From a virus, in IMG/VR virus record IMGVR_UViG_3300043410_001533, positions 1-54,800 of that record: DNA of 54,800 nt, one strand, 5' to 3'. Below, piece after piece: positions 48,506 through 54,800 of the stretch (position 1 is the first letter of the stretch; each line of letters begins with the position of its first letter). The notes below the pieces were generated by a model, which worked only from the letters and a program-made list of their open reading frames with translations, was not told the origin of the DNA and did no database searches. Position numbers and translations under genes: made by a program.

Positions 48506-50484
48506 TAGTATGGCCTCACATCGCCCATATCGGCGTCGAGCAGAATTCGGCCCACTTGATAATTACCACCCGCCACATTAGACACGAATTTTAACCGTAA
48601 TTCGCGACGCTGTTCGCGCAGATCGATCTTGCCAGTGTTGGGTTCAAACGTGTAGGGACCTGTGGTAATATCTTCTGATTGCGCGAATGGGCGTCCAGTG
48701 ATGTACAGATCCATTGGTCCATCTTGAACGAAATCAGGTTCAAGTCGCTCCAAGTGCAACGCCCTGTTCTCACCCACGGGAGCAGGTTGTGAGGGGCCGC
48801 CGGAGACCCACCCAAGGTCGTTAGTCTCAAAATATGACTCAATCGCTAAGACTGACGTGTCCTGCACAGCGTCCGTGCCAATTTCGTGTTGCCACAACGT
48901 CACGAAATCAATGACTTGAGTTACGGTGATTTCGAACCCAGACCCAGCGGGAATACTAGCCGAAAGCACATCGCCCACGGCATACCCGTAGCCTTTGTTA
49001 AAAATGGTCGCGGACGTTACTACACCACCAGCAACCACGATATCTGCAGTAGCCCCGGACCCTGTACCACCAGTCAGTGACACACTGTAGTAAGAGCCGT
49101 TTGTATAACTACCACCAGCATCAGTAAGAGTCACACCATTAATACCATCGACGGCATTCGTTTCCCAGCTGGCGGCGATCGGATAGTGGAACACTTGCGA
49201 GAAGAACCCGGCTGATCGGCGTGCACCAAGGGCTTCGCCCGCATCATACCAGCAGTTCTCACGTACATTAAAAATAATCGCGTCAGTACATTCGGTGGCC
49301 GTGCCGCGTGGATAGAACCACCAAATCTCGCCGAAGCGTGGAACCTTTGATACCCACACTTTCTCGCGTTGCGCGTAGTTGAGGTTATCGAAGAAGTAGT
49401 TCTGATTAAAAGTGTTTGGTATCTCTTTCACCACACCATTGTACAGCAAGAATCGGTCAACGCCACACCAGTAGTACACGCCGTCGTATTCGATCACCGA
49501 CTGTGAAGAGAGAATGGAGGATTGTGAAGATATGAGGTCGTAACGCCAGAATTGTGCGGGAGTTCCAACACCACCAATGTAAGACACACGAATCAGTGAG
49601 TCTAGGCTCCAAAACAGACCGGAAGGAGCGTTTGAGCCGCCGCGTACCGGTAGACCTTGTACGATCTTGCCGGTGGCAACGGACACCTCGTTTGCATCTG
49701 CAGACACCCAGTCTTGCACATTACCGGCCGAGCAGTTCTTAATGAGACCATCGTTGCCGTACACAAATACGTACGGGTGCAGGGATACAACACCACCCGA
49801 AACCGAGATATTGTTATTGAACGTTAGAGTTACAGTACCGCTGGCTGTCGCATTAGCAGACAGCACCACATTGGTGGTGGACACTGACACCACAGTCGTG
49901 CCGGATGGAATACCAGTGCCAGTAACGGTCTGACCCGCGCCAATCAGTATATTTGCGGCGGCGAGTACGACTGTGCTATTGCCATTCGTAGTCGTGGCAG
50001 AATCAGTAAAGACACCAATCGCGCTTAGAGACGTTCCGGTGATATTACCGCCCAACACTGGGGTGTTAACGTTATTATCAATCAACGTCAGATTCTGCCC
50101 GGGATGCGCGAGAAGCAAATTATCGCCCGACCCACTAATATCATAAAATGTGTCGAATTGCCACAAATTGTTGTCTGAAGCGGTAAAGCCACTCAGGGAC
50201 ATATCGGTGATACCAGAGCCAACGCCGCTGTTGTTAATTGGAACGACTTGTAGACCTTGTGAATAACCATTAAAAACGTTGTTAAAACCCTGCTGTGGAT
50301 TTACATATATGCCACGAGATGGACCAGACAACCCGGCAGTGATCTGCTTGTATCCGCCGATTTTACGAGGACGGCCGCGCTGAAATCGCACCCATCGGCC
50401 ATCGTTGTAGTATTGCTTGTCGAATATTGTACCATCCCGTTGCACACCGGGCTTCGTGTCAAGCGCGAAGACCTTCTTGGTCAT
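48505..50484 (-). CDS. Tail/neck structural protein with inserted beta-domains
   Basis: A 659-residue protein. The N-terminus (FALDTKPGVQRDGTIFDKQY, RWVRFQRGRPRKIGGYKQIT) belongs to a podovirus structural family, possibly related to P22 gp10. The core has LYNGVVKEIPNTFNQNYFFD and WWFYPRGTATECTDAIIFN. Two insertions stand out: one at about 150-235 (GAGQTVTGTGIPSGTTVVSV) and one at about 455-530 (NGYGY-type: AGGVVTSATIFNKGYGYAVG), the latter a module shared by many phage structural proteins. Probably forms the neck or tail hub. Confidence 0.7.
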   Translation of the reverse strand: MTKKVFALDTKPGVQRDGTIFDKQYYNDGRWVRFQRGRPRKIGGYKQITAGLSGPSRGIYVNPQQGFNNVFNGYSQGLQVVPINNSGVGSGITDMSLSGFTASDNNLWQFDTFYDISGSGDNLLLAHPGQNLTLIDNNVNTPVLGGNITGTSLSAIGVFTDSATTTNGNSTVVLAAANILIGAGQTVTGTGIPSGTTVVSVSTTNVVLSANATASGTVTLTFNNNISVSGGVVSLHPYVFVYGNDGLIKNCSAGNVQDWVSADANEVSVATGKIVQGLPVRGGSNAPSGLFWSLDSLIRVSYIGGVGTPAQFWRYDLISSQSSILSSQSVIEYDGVYYWCGVDRFLLYNGVVKEIPNTFNQNYFFDNLNYAQREKVWVSKVPRFGEIWWFYPRGTATECTDAIIFNVRENCWYDAGEALGARRSAGFFSQVFHYPIAASWETNAVDGINGVTLTDAGGSYTNGSYYSVSLTGGTGSGATADIVVAGGVVTSATIFNKGYGYAVGDVLSASIPAGSGFEITVTQVIDFVTLWQHEIGTDAVQDTSVLAIESYFETNDLGWVSGGPSQPAPVGENRALHLERLEPDFVQDGPMDLYITGRPFAQSEDITTGPYTFEPNTGKIDLREQRRELRLKFVSNVAGGNYQVGRILLDADMGDVRPY

Positions 50485-51695
50485 ACAAACGTGCCCCCAG
50501 CAATACCAACGGGAACTTTCATCCCAGTGCTAGTGAGGTCAACTGCCAACGCACCTTCTACAGCGATATTGAAGTGGCCAGCACCAGATCGATAGATACC
50601 AGTGTCAGTTTCCGATGCAAAACTCAAAGAAGGAGCGCCTACTGAGCCATCCGCCAAAGTAATCGTAGTTACTGCGCCAGCCTGTGTCGTGTTGGCATTG
50701 AAGAAGTTTGTGCCATCGCAAGCCAATGTTACTTGTTCGCCAGCAGGAACCACCACAGACGTTCCAGAACCAGTTCCAACGGTCAGCGTATAACCACCAG
50801 CGGTTACAGAGTTCTTGATCACGTACAGATTCACCACGGGCGGATAAACCACTGTGACGTTGCCCGTAAGAGTTCCTGTGTACGTCTGAATGGTGTTTGA
50901 CGCCTCACTAGAGCTTAGGGTGTAAGAGCCAGATGTAACAGCCTTGACCAACGAGGTGTAGAAGAATTGTGAGCTGACACCGTAGCCCACGGTGATGTAG
51001 GTTGTTCCAGTGCAAACAATAAATGCAGACTCAGTCGGCGCAAAAGTCTTGGTAGACGCCCCATCAATGTTGTCACCAGCAGAGATGACCATTGAGCCAC
51101 TGCCGTTGTTCTTGAACAGCGTAAACCAGTTGTTACCCAAAACGGATGTTGCTGGCAATGTGTAAGTGCCTGCACCACCAGACCAGATCAATGTCTGGGC
51201 TCTATCGGTTGTTGCAAAGGTTCCGCCATCAACAATTGATTGAGCTGGATGACTCTGATTCAGCGTAGCGCCATCGGCAACCAAACCAAGGCCAGCCAAA
51301 GTTCCCGCATCAGCGGAAGAGGTTCCCGTTCCAAAGGCGATAGTTCCCCACGTTCCCGTTGTTGTTGGGTTTGCCGTGATGTAAACGTACTTGGACTCAC
51401 CTGCGGCCACAGAGATGATCGTGTTTGTGCCAGCGTAGTCTTTGACTGTAAAAGTGTTGGAGCCGACATTTCGAATTAAGGCATCTTGGCCAACCGAGGC
51501 TTGGTTAGCCGGAGGCATCCACAGGCCCAAACCAGTGGTTGTGGCCGTCACTTGCATGATGCGGGCGGCGTAATCATCAGTTGCGTTGCCGTTGATTGGC
51601 CACTCAAGTTGAGTGTCGGTACTTAAAGTGACGGCGCGATATGAAACGTCGGTAGGTTGAATTACGTTGCCGGTAAAAGGGGAATTATAGCTCAT
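50481..51695 (-). CDS. Beta-rich virion appendage protein
   Basis: A 404-residue Thr/Gly/Ser-rich protein. The N-terminal half has a jelly-roll-like pattern (DTQLEWPINGNATDDYAARI, VGQDALIRNVGSNTFTV, AAGESKYVYITANPTTTGTW). The C-terminal half repeats it (TLFKNNGSGSMVISAG, VVVPAGEQVTLACDGTNFF) and ends with a fibre-like stretch (TDTGIYRSGAGHFNIAV). Probably a tail spike- or fibre-associated protein. The start overlaps none; it ends with an ATGA overlap into the next gene. Confidence 0.7.
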   Translation of the reverse strand: MSYNSPFTGNVIQPTDVSYRAVTLSTDTQLEWPINGNATDDYAARIMQVTATTTGLGLWMPPANQASVGQDALIRNVGSNTFTVKDYAGTNTIISVAAGESKYVYITANPTTTGTWGTIAFGTGTSSADAGTLAGLGLVADGATLNQSHPAQSIVDGGTFATTDRAQTLIWSGGAGTYTLPATSVLGNNWFTLFKNNGSGSMVISAGDNIDGASTKTFAPTESAFIVCTGTTYITVGYGVSSQFFYTSLVKAVTSGSYTLSSSEASNTIQTYTGTLTGNVTVVYPPVVNLYVIKNSVTAGGYTLTVGTGSGTSVVVPAGEQVTLACDGTNFFNANTTQAGAVTTITLADGSVGAPSLSFASETDTGIYRSGAGHFNIAVEGALAVDLTSTGMKVPVGIAGGTFV

Positions 51696-51703
51696 GTGAG
51701 TCC

Positions 51704-52339
51704 TTAACTATCAACCGCAATGGCCTGACGATCCGCTATGCGGAGTTTATCCTCTTCCTTCAGCACAGTCATGATCTGCTTGTATTGAGCTTCCCACATC
51801 GGAATTCGATCATCATTCTTCAGGAAAGGCATGGCTTGCAGAAGCGAACCGTACAAAAGGGCCTGTGGTGCGTAAATTGTAAACCAGTTGGTCTGGTTAC
51901 TACTATCCAGCGGTTGCACTCGCTCGTAGTAGAGCACCTCGAAATCGTACGCCACATCGGGCGTCGGAGCGACCATCCAGTGTGTGTAATCATAATCGCA
52001 GTAATATACCGGCACATCGGTTTGAGCTGGGTCCGGCCAATATTCACGCAGGTACTCGTACTTGCGCAGTAGTACCGGCTTGCGCTCACCAGCGACGGTC
52101 ACGTTCATCGACACAGTCTTGTGCCACCGAGCGGGTTTATCCACCACATTACTGTCGGCCACCATCGTGCTGGTATTGACAGTCAGGTTACCCAAGAATT
52201 TGATTTCAGCCGCGATCACCTGCTCGGCCAGCATAATGAAAAGGGGGATCTTGGCAATCGTAGCGACGTCGGAGCGTTCCAGATAGGACTGGATATTTTC
52301 GACCAAGCTGTCATAGGTCATAACACTTGCGGTCGTCAT
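51704..52339 (-). CDS. Head-tail adaptor/connector protein
   Basis: A 211-residue protein with the style of the phage adaptor (gp4/tubular A-like) family: N-terminal helix MTYDSLVENIQSYLERSD and TIAKIPLFIMLAEQVIAAEI, middle beta region with LRKYEYLREYWPDPAQTDVP, then YDFEVLYYERVQPLDSSNQT and YAPQALLYGSLLQAMPFLKN. It lies directly after the perfect promoter 52375-52403. These proteins join portal and tail. Confidence 0.75.
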   Translation of the reverse strand: MTTASVMTYDSLVENIQSYLERSDVATIAKIPLFIMLAEQVIAAEIKFLGNLTVNTSTMVADSNVVDKPARWHKTVSMNVTVAGERKPVLLRKYEYLREYWPDPAQTDVPVYYCDYDYTHWMVAPTPDVAYDFEVLYYERVQPLDSSNQTNWFTIYAPQALLYGSLLQAMPFLKNDDRIPMWEAQYKQIMTVLKEEDKLRIADRQAIAVDS

Positions 52340-52374
52340 AAGGATCCTTCGCGCGAATGGGGACGTTGGGCGAA

Positions 52375-52403
52375 ATTATACCATGTCTTTAACATCTGGT
52401 CAA
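52375..52403 (-). promoter_or_regulatory. Sigma70-type promoter before adaptor gene
   Basis: TTGACC, 17-bp spacer, TATAAT, 36 bases before the ATG at 52339. Its spacer lacks the CACCTGTG motif of the early promoters, so it may be used differently (late region). Confidence 0.75.
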
Positions 52404-52405
52404 TC

Positions 52406-52909
52406 CTAGGACAAGAATAACGCTCGCTCAGCGTCGCGACGCTTTTTAAGGCCCGCGAGCACCTTCCCACCGGCTAAGCAGTACAGCAGAAGAGCGTCGG
52501 CCGCGCCCTCCCAGTCACCCCGATTAATCTTCATCCGAATAGAAGACCGCTGAAAACCGCCCAGTCCGGCATTGAAGGCAAAACTGACGCACGCATCGAA
52601 AGCCCCCTGACGACTAGATAGAGGGGGAGCAAGTCTAAGAACACCGCGTTCAGTAGGGCCGACATCATCCGCGAATAATTTCTCGATCTCTTCTTTTGAC
52701 CAGACACGATTGTCCTCCGTTTTCAATGGGTACTCGCTACGGATCATCCCGCTGTAGCCCTCTTTTCGGACTACTGGCAGTCGGATCTGGTCTTGGTACA
52801 GTACATGGCCGTACCCGATCGTCCAGATATGGGCCGGGCAAAGGTACGGTCTATTCCGATACCCCTCCCACTGGTGCATTAATTTCGCGCCAGCTTCGCC
52901 CAGTTTCAT
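52406..52909 (-). CDS. Lysozyme-like endolysin (GH24), Cys in place of Asp
   Basis: A 167-residue muramidase that cleaves peptidoglycan for lysis. The T4-type triad is spaced E15-8-C24-5-T30: E15 in HQWEGYRNRPYL, C24, then WTIGYGH (T30). T4 lysozyme has Asp20 at the middle position; Cys here is a known natural variant, and it keeps activity in T4 D20C mutants (established). Downstream conserved parts include SFAFNAGLGGFQRSSI. No signal peptide, so it needs a holin. The ATGA overlap with the putative holin gene supports the lysis cassette. Confidence 0.9.
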   Translation of the reverse strand: MKLGEAGAKLMHQWEGYRNRPYLCPAHIWTIGYGHVLYQDQIRLPVVRKEGYSGMIRSEYPLKTEDNRVWSKEEIEKLFADDVGPTERGVLRLAPPLSSRQGAFDACVSFAFNAGLGGFQRSSIRMKINRGDWEGAADALLLYCLAGGKVLAGLKKRRDAERALFLS

Positions 52910-53409
52910 TTCTTATTCCAGCTACGTGAGCCGAACCAGAAACCAATAATCGCGCCCAGCATGGCCATCTCGTCACTGGAGAAGATGATGTCGGCAACAC
53001 GCACTAAGTCATCAATGGTGACAACCAAGCCGGGGTGTGAATATACGAAGTAGGCCAGCCAAGCATTGATGGCGCACAATTCAAGGATAAAAATATAAGT
53101 TACCGTCGGGCGAACGGTGCCAACGTAGCTGGACACCCATCCAGCGGCTTTAGCCAACACCGCTTTGTCGTGGTCATACGCCGCCACAGTCATTTCGGCG
53201 TCGGTTTGCATCGCGATTTGGTCGGTGCGGATTTCTTCGATACGTTGTTGGGCGGCGAAGCCCTGTGCCAGCATCTGAAGCTCCTTTTCAGTCTGAATAC
53301 GAGCCAACGCTAGTTCATGCTGTTGGTCAGCTCTGTTCTGAAAATATTCGAGCAGTTTTGGTAAGCCTGAAATCAGCAAACCGCCGAGAGTGGAAAATAA
53401 TGAAAGCAT
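52906..53409 (-). CDS. Putative holin (3TM-type)
   Basis: A 167-residue membrane protein: N-terminal hydrophobic helix (LFSTLGGLLISGLPKLLEYF), central coiled coil (ALARIQTEKELQMLAQGF), a second helix (VTYIFILELCAINAWLAYFV) and a C-terminal helix ending LGAIIGFWFGSRSW. The FWFGSR end and layout match the 3TM holin type seen in gene-transfer agents and phages. It overlaps the lysozyme gene (ATGA) and is preceded by small membrane genes, so a lysis role is likely. Confidence 0.7.
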   Translation of the reverse strand: MLSLFSTLGGLLISGLPKLLEYFQNRADQQHELALARIQTEKELQMLAQGFAAQQRIEEIRTDQIAMQTDAEMTVAAYDHDKAVLAKAAGWVSSYVGTVRPTVTYIFILELCAINAWLAYFVYSHPGLVVTIDDLVRVADIIFSSDEMAMLGAIIGFWFGSRSWNKK

Positions 53410-53561
53410 TACCCTAGTCCTATAGATGTCAGAAACTTGTGAACGATCTTGTTTGACAGTTCATCGGGAAGAAAACGCAGGAAACCAACGACGTACCATG
53501 CGATGCACATACGCACAAAAATCTTGAGAAATTGGTCGAATTGCTTTTGATATTCATTCAC
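53409..53561 (-). CDS. Small membrane peptide, GTG start
   Basis: A 50-residue frame below usual size limits. It starts at a GTG whose last bases overlap the preceding stop (GTGA) and ends in a TAATG overlap with the holin gene; both junctions are typical here. Contains a hydrophobic helix IFVRMCIAWYVVGFLRFLP flanked by charges. Possibly a second holin or antiholin. Confidence 0.65.
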   Translation of the reverse strand: MNEYQKQFDQFLKIFVRMCIAWYVVGFLRFLPDELSNKIVHKFLTSIGLG

Positions 53562-54058
53562 CGACCACACCTAGTCTTGGCGCACAAATCGGAAATCTCG
53601 GAGACTCCCCAACCTACTGCGCCAATGAACATCACAGTGATTACAATAGCGATCGCCCATGCCATTTGTTCAGCCTCGGCTTCTTTCTGCCTTTTCTCTG
53701 CGGCTTTAAGTTCTGCCATCTCTTTGGCATCATCTCGGTCCATCTCGGCTTGACGAGCTTTAGCGGCGTTCCATACATCTATGCGCCCGGCTTGCATGAA
53801 GAGCATTTTTAACTGTTCTTCAAATCGTTTTGCCTCATCGAGTGCCATCTCGATCTGAAGTGCCGCCCCAAGATTCGATTTACCACCAACGCGTTTCGCC
53901 TGAAGCATCGCCTTGGTCGCGGTGCTCTTGGCATCAAAAAGCTTCGCAATGGATGGGGCGAGACCCGCCAGATCGCTAGCGACCTTGCTGGCCTTTTTGA
54001 CTACACTTATCGCGCTTTGAAGTCCCTCAAGGGCGGTGATCGGATCGATTGGAATCAT
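53558..54058 (-). CDS. Coiled-coil protein with C-terminal membrane segment
   Basis: A 166-residue protein: helical N-terminus (ITALEGLQSAISVVKKASKV), a basic charged coiled coil (DDAKEMAELKAAEKRQKEAE), then a membrane helix near the end (AWAIAIVITVMFIGAVGWG). This is like the i-spanin/internal protein class in layout but with the membrane part at the C-end. It precedes the putative lysis genes. Its membership is undecided. Confidence 0.65.
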   Translation of the reverse strand: MIPIDPITALEGLQSAISVVKKASKVASDLAGLAPSIAKLFDAKSTATKAMLQAKRVGGKSNLGAALQIEMALDEAKRFEEQLKMLFMQAGRIDVWNAAKARQAEMDRDDAKEMAELKAAEKRQKEAEAEQMAWAIAIVITVMFIGAVGWGVSEISDLCAKTRCGR

Positions 54059-54078
54059 ACATTACGCGATGATATCGG

Positions 54079-54273
54079 TTATATGCCCAATAACTTCTTT
54101 ACAAATTCGGCGGCGACGCCGGGGCCGAGAAGCACAGCGGCAATGGTGATATAAAGCAATATCTCGATCGTCTTCATCCGCTTTTTGCCAGAATCGAGTG
54201 ACTCGTTGATCCGCTCGTAACGCTGGGCGCATACCGCTTCATGTACTGACAATTTAGTCTCCACTGAGTCCAT
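54079..54273 (-). CDS. Small membrane protein, coiled coil plus one TM
   Basis: A 64-residue protein: charged helix 1-35 (HEAVCAQRYERINESLDSGK), then membrane helix 37-58 (ILLYITIAAVLLGPGVAAEF). Resembles hemolysin XhlA-type small holin partners. Role in lysis inferred from neighbours. Confidence 0.6.
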   Translation of the reverse strand: MDSVETKLSVHEAVCAQRYERINESLDSGKKRMKTIEILLYITIAAVLLGPGVAAEFVKKLLGI

Positions 54274-54281
54274 AATATTCT

Positions 54282-54563
54282 CTATGAATACGCAACGGCG
54301 ATTTCTTGCGAATCCGCCACGACCAAATGTTTCTTTGGGCTAATCACGGCAGTAGATGTATCGCGATCCATCGCCATATAACCTTGGCATACGATATTAT
54401 AATCCACTCCATTTGGGTCCTTCTCGCTTTTCACAGGGACTGTGATATCAAGATTTTTGAACAAGAATTCTTTACCATTTTCGAACACTCGCCAAACATG
54501 ATCTACAGTACCTCGACCGGCTTGGCCGCGCGTCTTGTTAAATCGAATTTGATACGTATTCAT
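54282..54563 (-). CDS. Conserved phage protein
   Basis: A 93-residue beta-rich protein, starting at the ATG at 54563 (ATGA overlap with the oxygenase stop, GGAGG five bases upstream); the longer frame is unlikely. Contains RFNKTRGQAGRGTVDHVWRV and ITVPVKSEKDPNGVDYNIV. Similar proteins occur in marine podoviruses from memory, function unknown. Confidence 0.65.
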   Translation of the reverse strand: MNTYQIRFNKTRGQAGRGTVDHVWRVFENGKEFLFKNLDITVPVKSEKDPNGVDYNIVCQGYMAMDRDTSTAVISPKKHLVVADSQEIAVAYS

Positions 54564-54800
54564 ACCACCTCCGCCGCAGGTGTTGCACAAGAGAACACAG
54601 GAGCCGCAGGGCGTAGGCCGATATTGAAATGAATGAACTTGATTGGCTTGTCTGAGCCGTGGCGAGTAAAACTATGTGGCAACCAAGCGTTTGAAAACAT
54701 CAGTAAGCCGGGTTTGGGCGTGAAGTTAATCATGTTGCTGGCAAACGTAGCCTGCGTTTGATCTTTCTCATTCCATGAGATCAGTGGCTTTCCAGCGCGG
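54560..54800 (-). CDS. 2OG-Fe(II) oxygenase-like protein, C-terminal part
   Basis: The frame enters from the window's right edge and ends at 54560; only the last 79 residues are present. They match the C-terminal half of phage 2-oxoglutarate/Fe(II) oxygenases: MINFTPKPGLLMFSNAWLPH, then the distal His followed by SFTRHGSDKPIKFIHFNI, where H-x(n)-K/R binds iron and 2-oxoglutarate. Such enzymes hydroxylate proteins or nucleic acids. The N-terminal HxD half lies outside. Confidence 0.7.
   Translation of the reverse strand, partial: RAGKPLISWNEKDQTQATFASNMINFTPKPGLLMFSNAWLPHSFTRHGSDKPIKFIHFNIGLRPAAPVFSCATPAAEVV

Noticed and set aside
1-54800. Joining the two window ends as a circle
   Set aside because: Joining base 54800 to base 1 would end the left-edge gene after ten more codons in an unrelated frame and gives no support for circular closure.

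Overview
This window is most of a double-stranded DNA bacteriophage genome. Every gene I can support lies on the minus strand, so transcription runs from high to low coordinates. The genes are packed, with ATGA, TAATG and GTGA start/stop overlaps throughout. The head, neck and ejection genes (P22-type portal, neck proteins, large internal virion proteins, no tape measure or tail-tube gene) suggest a short-tailed, podovirus-like particle. Near-perfect sigma70 promoters and GGAGG-type ribosome binding sites suggest a bacterial, probably Gram-negative, host. No integrase or repressor is visible, and no tRNA genes were found. Both window ends cut a gene.

Layout in transcription order. 54.8-52.4 kb: an oxygenase fragment, small membrane proteins and the lysis group (lysozyme, putative holin). 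52.3-39.0 kb: neck adaptor, tail/neck structural proteins and four large internal or ejection-type virion proteins. 39.0-38.57 kb: a non-coding block (repeat B). 38.57-31.6 kb: replication genes (AEP-type primase, SNF2 helicase, UvrD-like helicase, SSB-like protein). 31.9-27.1 kb: one operon for 2-aminoadenine (base Z) genome synthesis. 27.1-17.1 kb: accessory and early genes, many with their own strong promoter, including a histone-deacetylase-like enzyme flanked by two paralogous genes. 17.1-16.6 kb: a second non-coding block (repeat A), an inverted relative of repeat B. 16.6-5 kb: terminase, portal, scaffold, co-chaperonin and capsid. 5-0 kb: neck, tail fibre and appendage genes.

The central system is the Z operon: SSB-like, family A DNA polymerase (DpoZ type), PurZ, MazZ, two tiny genes, DatZ and an NrdR-like zinc ribbon, all behind one consensus promoter. 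By established knowledge of Z phages, MazZ makes dGMP, PurZ joins dGMP to aspartate, host enzymes finish dZTP, DatZ destroys dATP, and the polymerase builds DNA with Z in place of A. The PurZ here has serine where PurA has its catalytic aspartate, which supports this reading. The pathway is known; its combination here with a phage deacetylase-like enzyme, an AEP primase plus SNF2 helicase, a repeated promoter cassette and the paired inverted repeats is what deserves attention.
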